A DNA stretch of 9,192 nt from CAYFVR01 sp046541515 (GTDB taxonomy: Bacteria > Desulfobacterota > Desulfobacteria > Desulfobacterales > Desulfococcaceae). The DNA is taken from contig JBKHDD010000189.1 of assembly GCA_046541515.1 (NCBI GenBank), positions 1 to 9,192 on the forward strand, in the 5' to 3' direction. Shown here piece by piece: positions 1 to 6,700 of the stretch. The notes below the pieces were generated by a model. The model saw only the letters and a list, made by a program, of their open reading frames with translations. It did not search any database and was not told where the DNA came from. The number at the start of each line of letters is the position of its first letter. The first letter of the stretch is position 1. Both the position numbers and the translations under genes were made by a program.

Positions 1-304
1 TCAGGTCGTCGGCGACCAGTTCGACGGCGCGCTCGGCAGGCGTCGGCCCCAGCACCAGAATCGGGGCGTCGATCCCGTCCCGTCGCAACCGCCGGCCTTC
101 GGGAAGCCGGGCCACGGCCAGCGCGTCGGCCCCGGCGGCCAAAGCGGTCCGCGCCGTAGGCGTCGCGCCGTGGCCGTAGCCGTCGGCTTTGACCACCGCC
201 ATGATCCGGGCCGTCGGCCGGGTGACCCGGCGTAGTTCCCGCAGATTGTGATCGATCGCCCCGAGGTCGATTCGGGCTTGGGCCAGGGCGGCTTCGCGCG
301 GCAC
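1..304 (-). CDS. alr: Alanine racemase, N-terminal part (runs off the left edge)
   Basis: This is the first 101 codons of a fold-type III PLP enzyme that interconverts L- and D-alanine in the cytoplasm, supplying D-Ala for peptidoglycan. The translation starts MPREAALAQARIDLGAIDHN and contains AVVKADGYGHGA, the PLP-lysine motif. The lysine is residue 39 and the tyrosine that follows it is residue 43, the same numbering as the well-studied Bacillus enzyme. A conserved stretch, AAGADALAVARLPEG, follows at about residues 58-72. The start is a GTG at 304-302, 7 nt beyond the stop codon of the upstream vWA gene. A G-rich run at 315-319 could serve as a ribosome-binding site about 10 nt away. The catalytic tyrosine of the C-terminal domain lies outside the window, so completeness cannot be judged. 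No promoter is visible in the 7-nt gap, so it is probably the distal gene of the kinase operon. The family call is firm; the exact start is less so. Confidence 0.93.
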   Translation of the reverse strand, partial: MPREAALAQARIDLGAIDHNLRELRRVTRPTARIMAVVKADGYGHGATPTARTALAAGADALAVARLPEGRRLRRDGIDAPILVLGPTPAERAVELVADDL

Positions 305-311
305 CGGCGGC

Positions 312-1271
312 CTACCCCCGCACCGCGGAAACGATGGTGTTGAGCATTTTGGAGGTCCGCTCCCAGACCACGTCGAAGGTGGTGGCCGGGATGGCCCGCC
401 GAAGCCGCGATTGCAGGAAGTCGAGCCTTTCCAGGGGTTCGTCGGGGATGTGGTGGAAAAAGGCCCGAACCTTTCCCTCGTTGGCCAGCGCCTTCATTTC
501 GTCGATGAATTCCCCTTGCCGATCGATGATCCGCTGGTTCAGTTCGGGGTTGTCGGTCAGCCTCGGGGTGGGATACAGAAAAATGATCTGGCCGCCGCGG
601 TTTTCGCCGAAAGCCTCCAGGGCGGCCTCGGGGAAAATGAACTGCTGGTCGCAGTCGCTGTCGTCGTTCATCAGGTCGGTGAAAATAATGATTCGACCGC
701 CGGCCCGGGGCGGGAGCTGAGATTCCAGAAAGTGGAACAGCGGCGTGGTCAGCGGGGTGGTGTCCCGGGGCGCCACTTTGGTGATGTCGATGCTCCGGAT
801 CGGCTCTTCCACCTGCCAGCCAAAGTCTCCCCGGTCCTGGGGCGAGGCGGTGTCCACGATGGTGCGGAAGGACTGGTCGGCGCAGCCGGGGTTGCCGAAG
901 GTGACGATGGTGTACCGCACGTTGGGGTCCCCGATGAAATTTTCCAGCCGGCCGATGACCGCGTCCTTCAATTTTTCCAGGGTGTCGATGCTGATGGTGG
1001 CCGAAACGTCGATTCCGATGAAAAAGCTGTTGGGGCGCGGCTCTCGAAGCTGTTGCAACTCGGTGGCCACTTCCTGATTGGTGGCGTACAAAAAGCCGAG
1101 ACCGCCCACGAACACGAGCAGGACGACCAGCGGAACCATCACCGCCCGGTTCCGCAAAAAGCCGGGAACGGGGTCCCGCCGGGCCCGGACCTTGGCCCCG
1201 CATTTGGGGCAGGTCCCCCCGTGGCCGGGAATGCCGGCGAAGCCGCAGGTGGGACATTTGCGCATGGCCAT
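312..1271 (-). CDS. Zinc-ribbon, single-TM, von Willebrand factor A-like protein
   Basis: A 319-residue protein with three parts. The N-terminus has two CxxC pairs (CPTC at 6-9, CPKC at 21-24), typical of a short zinc ribbon. A basic stretch (RARR, about 29-32) precedes one hydrophobic helix at about 43-63. The remainder, from about 82, looks like a vWA domain: FFIGIDVSAT places D88, S90 and T92 as the DxSxS/T MIDAS element, DTTPLTTP (170-177) could give the second-loop threonine, and IIIFTDLMND (194-203) gives the third-loop aspartate. By the positive-inside rule, the zinc ribbon would be cytoplasmic and the vWA domain extracytoplasmic, but the reverse cannot be excluded. ATG at 1271 is preferred because GAGGGG lies 8 nt upstream (1280-1285); a second in-frame ATG lies two codons later. 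The gene sits 15 nt after the FHA gene and 7 nt before alr. The function is unknown. vWA partners of kinase/PP2C pairs, such as TerY, suggest an effector or scaffold role. Confidence 0.82.
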   Translation of the reverse strand: MAMRKCPTCGFAGIPGHGGTCPKCGAKVRARRDPVPGFLRNRAVMVPLVVLLVFVGGLGFLYATNQEVATELQQLREPRPNSFFIGIDVSATISIDTLEKLKDAVIGRLENFIGDPNVRYTIVTFGNPGCADQSFRTIVDTASPQDRGDFGWQVEEPIRSIDITKVAPRDTTPLTTPLFHFLESQLPPRAGGRIIIFTDLMNDDSDCDQQFIFPEAALEAFGENRGGQIIFLYPTPRLTDNPELNQRIIDRQGEFIDEMKALANEGKVRAFFHHIPDEPLERLDFLQSRLRRAIPATTFDVVWERTSKMLNTIVSAVRG

Positions 1272-1279
1272 GGAATCGG

Positions 1280-1285
1280 CCCCTC
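1280..1285 (-). promoter_or_regulatory. Ribosome-binding site of the vWA gene
   Basis: GAGGGG on the minus strand, 8 nt before the ATG at 1271. It favours that ATG over the one two codons downstream. It lies wholly within the 15-nt gap after the FHA stop codon. Confidence 0.7.
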
Positions 1286-1286
1286 G

Positions 1287-2009
1287 TTATTTGAAGATGA
1301 ACTGCATTTTGAGGGAGCCCAGCTCGATGGTGTCGAACTGCTTGAGGATGACCGAATCCTTCACGGTTTCCCCGTTGACCCGCGGCTTGGCCATGCCGCC
1401 CACGTAGCTGAGGTAATAGCCGTTGGGCCGCTTGCTGATGGTGGCGGCCGTCTGGCCCATGGTCAGCCCGCTGACCACGATGTCGGAGGAGGCGTTTTTG
1501 CCGATCTTGGTGAGCTTCTTGGCCAGCTCCACCTCCCCTTCGCCGCCGGCCAAAAAGGAAAGCACGCCCAGCGGCTCCGCCTCTTTTCCGCCGCCGGAGG
1601 CGGGCGGCGGCGGCGCGGCCTGCCGGGCCGCCTTCATCTTCCGGTAGGCCTCGGTGTCCATGACCATGGTCTCTTGCACGTCTCCCGCGGCCGCGTCGGG
1701 ACGTTCTCCCGGGGAGTAGCTGAAAATGAGGTAGTGCTTTCCGATGATGACCACGTCGCCGTGTTGCAGCCAGTGGGGGGAGGTGATCTGCTGCTCGTTG
1801 ACGAAGGTGCCGTTTTTGCTGTTGAGATCGGTCAGCAGGTACTTGTCGCCCACGGAATCGACCTTGGCGTGATGACCGGAAACGGCCAGGTTCTCGATGA
1901 CGATGTCGTTGTCTTCGAGCCGGCCGATGGAAAGGGAGCGGCCTTTCTCCAGCGGGTATTCCCCGAGTTTTTTTTCGTCTTTTTTGAACCGGAGCGTAAG
2001 CGTCGGCAT
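1287..2009 (-). CDS. Two-FHA-domain phosphothreonine-binding protein
   Basis: A 240-residue soluble protein. The first FHA domain (about 5-97) is canonical: GRLEDNDIVIEN (29-40), SGHH (44-47) and LNSKNGTFVN (62-71), with the phosphothreonine-contacting residues R30, S44 and N66 in place. A linker follows, containing QETMVMDTEAY (112-122), then a low-complexity Ala/Pro/Gly stretch (131-141). A second FHA-like domain (about 148-240) has KIGKNASSDIVVSG and PRVNGETV but lacks the arginine (K171 or N172 in its place) and the S-x-H pair (GQTAAT instead), so it is probably degenerate. FHA proteins dock phosphorylated threonines, here most likely products of the adjacent kinase. The ETMV site resembles the phosphorylatable TQ/ETT-type motifs of GarA-like FHA proteins, where phosphorylation drives self-docking. 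The ATG at 2009 has GAGGA 7 nt upstream. Confidence in the first FHA domain is high; the partner assignment rests on context. Confidence 0.9.
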   Translation of the reverse strand: MPTLTLRFKKDEKKLGEYPLEKGRSLSIGRLEDNDIVIENLAVSGHHAKVDSVGDKYLLTDLNSKNGTFVNEQQITSPHWLQHGDVVIIGKHYLIFSYSPGERPDAAAGDVQETMVMDTEAYRKMKAARQAAPPPPASGGGKEAEPLGVLSFLAGGEGEVELAKKLTKIGKNASSDIVVSGLTMGQTAATISKRPNGYYLSYVGGMAKPRVNGETVKDSVILKQFDTIELGSLKMQFIFK

Positions 2010-2128
2010 CTTGCTGTCCTCTTGGATGTATGGGTCTGGGATAAATCCCGGCGGCGGACGGGATCGGCTCGCCTTCCGGGGCGGGCGCTGTCGGGGCCGT
2101 TGGAAATCGCGAAGGAGACGGGGCGGAT

Positions 2129-2953
2129 TCAGTTTCGGCCGCCGGCGCCGAAGAGCCGAGCGATCCGGCCGAACGGCCCGCCCCCGGCTTTCTGGACGGT
2201 CTTGATCCGGAGGACGATCACCGTAATATTGTCGTCTCCGCCGCGTTCGTTGGCCAGGTCAACCAGCGTCCGACAGGCCTTGGCCGGACGACGGCCGGAG
2301 ACGATCTCCTGAATCTCCTCGGCCGACACCTTGTTGGTCAGGCCGTCGGAGGCGATCACCAGGAGGTCGCCCTTGAAGCACTGCAGCTCGCAGATGTCGG
2401 CCTTGACCGAATCGTCGATGCCCATGGCCCGCGTGAGCATGTGGCCGTATTCCTGCCCGAACCGGTCGTCGCCCTCCCGGTTCAGGGCCGCCTGTTCCGC
2501 CAGTACCGTGTGGGGCACCGAAAGCGTCTCGAACTGATTGTTTCGGATCAAGAATATCGGGCTGTCGCCCACGTTGGTGGCGATGAGGGTATCTTCGTTG
2601 AAATAGACCGCCGACACCGTGGAGCCCATGCCCTGGTAGGACATCCGGCTTTTGGCCGCCTGGTGCACCACCCGGTTGGAGAGAGTGATGCCCGACATGA
2701 GCCGGTTGGCCGCCTTGGAAAGGGTCTTGTCCGAATCCTCCAGCTCTTCCACCTCTTCGCCGGAGTTGAACCGCTTCATGTAATCGCGGATGGTCCGCAC
2801 CACCAGGTCGCTGGCCACCTCTCCGGCCTGGTGGCCGCCCATGCCGTCGGCGACCACGTACAGTTTCAGTTCGTCGTCCAGGAAAAAGGCGTCCTCGTTT
2901 CCCTTCCGCTTCCGCCCCACGTCGGTCAGTCCGGCCGATTCTACGGAAACCAT
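2129..2953 (-). CDS. PP2C-family (PPM) Ser/Thr protein phosphatase
   Basis: A 274-residue metal-dependent phosphatase expected to dephosphorylate Ser/Thr in the cytoplasm, countering the adjacent kinase. The PP2C motifs appear in order: KRKGNEDAF (15-23) with the metal-ligand region E20-D21; VADGMGGHQAGEVAS (34-48) with D36; MGSTVSAV (109-116); NVGDSPIF (127-134); MLTRAMG (172-178); IASDGLTNKV (200-209) with D203; and GGDDNITVIV (238-247) with D240. All acidic metal ligands appear intact, so it should be active. After the catalytic core there is a short Gly/Arg-rich tail (about 256-274) of unknown role. There is no signal peptide or membrane segment. It begins 35 nt after the kinase stop codon, with a ribosome-binding region that is tandemly duplicated. 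The next gene, FHA, is 119 nt downstream with no clear promoter between. The kinase/PP2C pairing is typical of bacterial Hanks-kinase operons. Confidence 0.95.
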   Translation of the reverse strand: MVSVESAGLTDVGRKRKGNEDAFFLDDELKLYVVADGMGGHQAGEVASDLVVRTIRDYMKRFNSGEEVEELEDSDKTLSKAANRLMSGITLSNRVVHQAAKSRMSYQGMGSTVSAVYFNEDTLIATNVGDSPIFLIRNNQFETLSVPHTVLAEQAALNREGDDRFGQEYGHMLTRAMGIDDSVKADICELQCFKGDLLVIASDGLTNKVSAEEIQEIVSGRRPAKACRTLVDLANERGGDDNITVIVLRIKTVQKAGGGPFGRIARLFGAGGRN

Positions 2954-2983
2954 TCAGTTCTTCTCCGATCAGTTCTTCCCCGA
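2954..2983 (-). repeat. 15-bp tandem duplication covering the PP2C ribosome-binding site
   Basis: Two adjacent 15-bp copies, at 2954-2968 and 2969-2983, differ at one base. Read on the minus strand they are TCGGGGAAGAACTGA and TCGGAGAAGAACTGA, and the second directly abuts the ATG of the PP2C gene. Each copy carries a purine-rich GGGGAAG or GGAGAAG segment able to act as a Shine-Dalgarno sequence. The duplication fills most of the 35-nt kinase-to-PP2C gap. Confidence 0.8.
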
Positions 2984-2988
2984 GGCGA

Positions 2989-5577
2989 TTAAGCGCCGGC
3001 CGATTTTTCGCCCCGCTTTTGGGGAGCGTTGCCGGCCTGCTTTTTCTGGGCGACGATGGCGTCGATGCGTTCACCGAGGGTCCGCAGATGCTTGGCGAGA
3101 TGGCTGGCCCGTTGATATCGCTTTTCCCGATCCTTCTCCAGCGCCTTGTCGATGATGGCGACCAGCGGCTTCACGAGTTTGGGATTGGTCTTTCGGGGGT
3201 CCGGGTGGCGGACGTTCATGATCTGGTGCATGAGCGCGGCCGGACTGTCGCCCCGAAACGGCAGGTCTCCGGTCACCAGCTGGTAGAGCATGGTGCCCAG
3301 GGAGAAAATGTCCGAGCGGCCGTCCACCTTTTTTCCCGAAATCTGTTCCGGCGACATGTAATGGGGGGTCCCCTTGACAACGCCGGTCTGGGTTTGGGAG
3401 GAGGCGGTGATTCGGGCGATGCCGAAGTCGGTGATTTTGACGATGCCGCTGGACAGCAGCATGATGTTGGCCGGCTTGACGTCCCGGTGGACGATGCCCT
3501 TGGCGTGGGCGTAGTCGAGACCGTCGGCGATGTCGGCCACGAAGTCGATGACCTTTCGAACCGGCAGCAGATTCTTTTTCTTGGTGTATTTCTGGAAGTC
3601 CTCGCCGTCCAGAAATTCCATGGCGATATAGGCCAGGTCGTGCTCGTCGCCGGCGTCGTAGATGCCCACGATGTTGGGATGGTTCAGGTTGCCGGCGCTT
3701 TCGGCCTCCCGGAAGAATTTTTGCTTCATCTTCTCGGCCTCGTCCGGCTCGAAGTCGTCCGAGAACTTGAAGGTCTTGATGGCGGTGGTCCGGTTGATGC
3801 GCGGGTCCTGGCCCAGATAGACCACGCCCATGGCGCCCTTGCCGAGCTGTTTGATGATTTCGTACCGCCCCAGGGTGGGCCGGGTGTCGCCCCCCGAGGC
3901 CATCAGATCGTCGCCGCCCGAGCTGCCGCCGCCCAGAAAGCCGTCGCCCCAGACCATCGACTCGCTGGCCTGAAGCAGCCTTTTGCGTCGTTCCCCCACC
4001 CGCTTGTACTCGGGGTCGTGCTTTTCGATGTACTCGTAGACCGCCGCCGCCTTGTTAAACTGCCGCTTCCGCTCGTAATCCTGGCCCAGGGTGAAGAGAA
4101 TGTCTTTCATCTCGTCGTCCACCGGCACTTTGCGCAGTTTGTCGAAGGCCATGTCGAGCATGCCCTGGCTTTGGAAGGAGAGGCCCAGCATCCGGTTGGT
4201 TTCGGCCGATTCCCCCTCCACCTTTTCCTTGCCAGACTCGGTGACGAAAAAGTTGATCGTCACCACGCCCATGTAGCCGAGAACGAGCTGGAGCAGGGGA
4301 TAGAGCACGCCGAGCCACAGGCCGCCGGCGGTGAACAGGTACCAGGAAAGGCCCACCAGGGCGCTCCCCGCCGCCAGAAACAAAAGCCCGGCGAACACGG
4401 CCTTGATCCGGGGCAGAACCAGGGCGATGAGCGCGCCGATGAACAAAATCAAAAGAAGCCCGGCGGTTCGATCCCAGGCGGGCTGACGGATGAACTCCTG
4501 GTTCAGGATGGTCCAGAGGGTGTGGGCGGTGAACTCTCCGGGGTTGGTCCGGTTGTCGGTGGGGGTCGCCAGAGGCGTGATGATGCCGGGGGCGGCCGGC
4601 GTGATGATGACGATGGCGTCTTGCACGGCGCGTTGGAGATTGTCGGGCGGAATTTTGTCCCGGAACACGTCCACGAAGGAAAACCGGCGAAAGGCGTTCT
4701 CGCCGCTTCGAAAGGTGACGAGCATTTCCGCGCCGTCGGTCAGGGGCAGCTCCACGGCGCCGCCCAACTGCAGGGCCAGGCCCAGGGTGGCGTCGATCTG
4801 GCCTTCGGGAATGTTGAGATATTCCGCGGCCAACTGCAACGCGAAGGAGGGGATGTAGATGTCTCGGTAGGAGTAGAGCAGCATTTCCCGGCGGACTTTT
4901 CCGTCCACGTCCGGGGCCACGTTGACGTGGCCGATGCCGGAAGTGGCTTCAAACAGCGGCGGGATGGGGGTGCGAATTCGGTCCGCCCCCGGCAGGCCGG
5001 CGGAATCGCCGCCGATGTTGGTCACCGCGTGGGAGCGAAGAATCGGGTCTTCCACCCGGCCGCCCGCCTCCACCGTGCGGGATTCGCGAAGAAAGACCGG
5101 CAGGACCACGTTGCCGGCCGCTTCCAGGGCCGCCGCCAGCTTGGCGTCGTTGTCCATGTCGGACAGGGCCCGCTCCATGGTCTGGACCATTTCGCCGCTG
5201 GCCCCTTGGCGACGAAGCATTTCCATCAGATTGCGGATCTGCTCCAGGCCGGCGCTTTCCTCGGGTTCGCTGTAGATGATGTTGAGCCCGATGAGGCGGG
5301 GAGAAAGGGCCGAGAGCTTTCGGACCATGGCGGCCGCGGTCCCCCGGGACCAGGGCCACTGGCCCAGCTCCTCGATGGATTCGTCGTCGATGTCGATCAG
5401 GACGATGCGCTCTTCGGCGCCCGCGCGCTCCGACGCGCCCCGAAGGCCCATCCAGGTGTCGTAAAACCGGTATTCGAGGGTTTCCAGAAAGCCGGGGCGG
5501 GCAAAAAAGGCGCCCAGAAACAGCAGGGTGATGAGAATCCCCAGCAGAATGGCCGGATATTTTTTAAGAATATCCAT
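2989..5577 (-). CDS. CHASE2-domain membrane serine/threonine protein kinase
   Basis: An 862-residue transmembrane Hanks-type kinase. An N-terminal hydrophobic helix (about 8-26) leads into a large extracytoplasmic CHASE2 sensor (about 29-365) with characteristic RFYDTWMGLRG, VLIDIDDESIEELGQWPW and TPIPPLFEATSGIGHVNV stretches. Three hydrophobic helices follow (about 371-388, 392-414 and 417-443). A TPR-like helical linker (about 460-535, including NKAAAVYEYIEKHDPEY) and a Gly/Ser-rich hinge (549-563) precede the kinase domain (571-835). Catalytic elements are complete: GKGAMGVVY (579-587), K601, E624 of helix C, HRDVKPAN (697-704) and DFG (717-719). The activation loop has several Ser/Thr (T724, S726, S727, T729, T731) before GTPHYMSPE. 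It is therefore an RD kinase likely to autophosphorylate. It leads the operon from the promoter at 5702-5730. AAAGG lies about 7 nt before the ATG. CHASE2 fused to kinases is known, but its ligand is not identifiable from sequence. Confidence 0.95.
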   Translation of the reverse strand: MDILKKYPAILLGILITLLFLGAFFARPGFLETLEYRFYDTWMGLRGASERAGAEERIVLIDIDDESIEELGQWPWSRGTAAAMVRKLSALSPRLIGLNIIYSEPEESAGLEQIRNLMEMLRRQGASGEMVQTMERALSDMDNDAKLAAALEAAGNVVLPVFLRESRTVEAGGRVEDPILRSHAVTNIGGDSAGLPGADRIRTPIPPLFEATSGIGHVNVAPDVDGKVRREMLLYSYRDIYIPSFALQLAAEYLNIPEGQIDATLGLALQLGGAVELPLTDGAEMLVTFRSGENAFRRFSFVDVFRDKIPPDNLQRAVQDAIVIITPAAPGIITPLATPTDNRTNPGEFTAHTLWTILNQEFIRQPAWDRTAGLLLILFIGALIALVLPRIKAVFAGLLFLAAGSALVGLSWYLFTAGGLWLGVLYPLLQLVLGYMGVVTINFFVTESGKEKVEGESAETNRMLGLSFQSQGMLDMAFDKLRKVPVDDEMKDILFTLGQDYERKRQFNKAAAVYEYIEKHDPEYKRVGERRKRLLQASESMVWGDGFLGGGSSGGDDLMASGGDTRPTLGRYEIIKQLGKGAMGVVYLGQDPRINRTTAIKTFKFSDDFEPDEAEKMKQKFFREAESAGNLNHPNIVGIYDAGDEHDLAYIAMEFLDGEDFQKYTKKKNLLPVRKVIDFVADIADGLDYAHAKGIVHRDVKPANIMLLSSGIVKITDFGIARITASSQTQTGVVKGTPHYMSPEQISGKKVDGRSDIFSLGTMLYQLVTGDLPFRGDSPAALMHQIMNVRHPDPRKTNPKLVKPLVAIIDKALEKDREKRYQRASHLAKHLRTLGERIDAIVAQKKQAGNAPQKRGEKSAGA

Positions 5578-5639
5578 TCAGATACCTTTTCGTTCCAGCC
5601 CGCGCGTCAAAACTTCCGGCCGGTCTATTGTCCACCACT

Positions 5640-5663
5640 CGGAGGCCGGGAAGGCGGCCTCCG
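5640..5663 (-). promoter_or_regulatory. Hairpin in the kinase-operon leader
   Basis: A perfect 8-bp inverted repeat, CGGAGGCC/GGCCTCCG, with an 8-nt loop. On the minus strand it lies within the 5' leader of the kinase mRNA. A run of seven T precedes it on that strand (5664-5670), just after a weaker palindrome around CGCCGGCG (5674-5681). A role in leader folding or attenuation is possible but unproven. Confidence 0.5.
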
Positions 5664-5701
5664 GAAAAAAACAGCGCCGGCGTCTGGGAAAAATCGGAAA
5701 G

Positions 5702-5730
5702 ACTGTATCCAAAAGCCGGGGGGTTGTCAA
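5702..5730 (-). promoter_or_regulatory. Sigma-70-type promoter of the kinase operon
   Basis: On the minus strand, a perfect -35 hexamer TTGACA (5730-5725) is followed by a 17-bp spacer and a -10 hexamer TACAGT (5707-5702), which matches TATAAT at four of six positions. Predicted transcription start is near 5695, giving a leader of about 118 nt before the kinase ATG at 5577. It lies in the only sizeable gap upstream of the kinase and would drive kinase, PP2C, FHA, vWA and probably alr. Confidence 0.78.
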
Positions 5731-5815
5731 ACCAAAACCGGCGGGTCGGAGAACCGAATGGGCTCGAAAAAACTCGACTTTCCGATCGGGCCGGGGCGGC
5801 GACGCCATCCTCGGA

Positions 5816-6700
5816 TCAGATTCGCTCGCCGCTCCAGCGGAGTTTGGTTTTCAGCACGTCGAAGTAATGGCGGTCCGGCATGGCGATCATCCGGATGGGA
5901 TGCGGCCCCTTCTCCACCAGGATCGTGTCCCGTTCCGAGATGGTCATGCCCGACTGCCCGTCGAAGGTCAGCACGATGTCGGCGTCGTCGGGACCCAGCC
6001 GGATTTTGATGACCGCCGAATCCGGCACGATGAGCGGCCGGTTGGTCAGGGTGAAGGGGCAGATGGGCGTCATGATGATCCCGGGCACCGTGGGATAAAG
6101 GATCGGCCCGCCGGCGGCCAGGGAGTAGGCCGTGGAACCGGTGGGCGTGGCCAGAATGAGACCGTCGGCCCGATAGGTGGTCAGGTATCGGTCGTCGATA
6201 TAGGTCTGGATTCGGGCCAGGCGGGCCAGCGCCCCTTTGTTGATCACGATGTCGTTGAGCACCGATTCGTCCGCGGCGGTTTCTCCCGACCGCAGAACCC
6301 GGACCCGCAGCCGCATACGGGGCACCGTGGTGAACCGGCCCTCCAGGATGGCTGCGGCGGCCGGAAGGAGTCCTTCGGCGGTGCATTCGGCCAGGAAGCC
6401 GACTTCGCCGAACTTGATCCCCAGCAGGGGAATGGGATTGGCCCCCACCCATCGGGCCGCGCTCAGAAAGGTGCCGTCTCCCCCCAGAACGAAGACGCAG
6501 GAAAGATCCGGAGCCGCCTCGTCCCGAACCGCGGTCGGGTCCCGTCCGGGGGGGACGCTTTCCACCCGAAGCGACGCCACGCCCCGCCGTTCCAGCCAGT
6601 CCGCGAGCTGGTCCGCCTCCTTCCGAGCCTCGTCGGAGCCTTTGACGAAAATTCCGACCCGCTGGTTTTCGGCCCGCCCCTTCCCAAGGGAATCCGGCAT
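5816..6700 (-). CDS. nadK: NAD kinase
   Basis: A 294-residue cytoplasmic enzyme that phosphorylates NAD to NADP using ATP or polyphosphate. Diagnostic motifs are GGDGTFL (73-79, with the catalytic Asp of GGDG), LGIKFGEVGFLAE (93-105), LNDIVI (148-153), the long signature ATPTGSTAYSLAAGGP (184-199) and FDGQ (246-249). The length is normal for the family. Many family members have NE where this one has N149-D150; the change is conservative and probably harmless. The ATG at 6700-6698 overlaps the hemerythrin stop codon by one base (TAATG), and a strong GGGAGGGGG ribosome-binding site (6703-6711) sits inside the end of the hemerythrin gene. Translation of the two is therefore probably coupled. No convincing intrinsic terminator follows the stop codon at 5816, so some read-through into the kinase operon is possible. 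Confidence 0.96.
   Translation of the reverse strand: MPDSLGKGRAENQRVGIFVKGSDEARKEADQLADWLERRGVASLRVESVPPGRDPTAVRDEAAPDLSCVFVLGGDGTFLSAARWVGANPIPLLGIKFGEVGFLAECTAEGLLPAAAAILEGRFTTVPRMRLRVRVLRSGETAADESVLNDIVINKGALARLARIQTYIDDRYLTTYRADGLILATPTGSTAYSLAAGGPILYPTVPGIIMTPICPFTLTNRPLIVPDSAVIKIRLGPDDADIVLTFDGQSGMTISERDTILVEKGPHPIRMIAMPDRHYFDVLKTKLRWSGERI

Noticed and set aside
2134..2152. TTCGGC/GCCGAA hairpin at the end of the PP2C gene as a terminator
   Set aside because: It lies within the last codons, has a 6-bp stem, and no T-run follows on the minus strand.
411..2312. A long plus-strand open frame opposite the vWA, FHA and PP2C genes
   Set aside because: It spans three well-supported minus-strand genes and both intergenic gaps, and shows shadow-frame composition with no family match.
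5564..5638. A 24-codon upstream frame starting GTG and overlapping the kinase start
   Set aside because: There is no ribosome-binding site and no recognisable leader-peptide pattern; chance is sufficient explanation.
5758..5818. Terminator after nadK
   Set aside because: A T6 run is present on the minus strand (5767-5772), but the preceding sequence offers only 4-5 bp stems, so it is not a convincing intrinsic terminator.
3019..6009. A 996-codon open frame on the plus strand opposite the kinase and nadK spacer
   Set aside because: It is antisense to a kinase with complete catalytic motifs, its translation is His/Gly/Val-rich low complexity typical of GC-rich shadow frames, and it has no recognisable domain.
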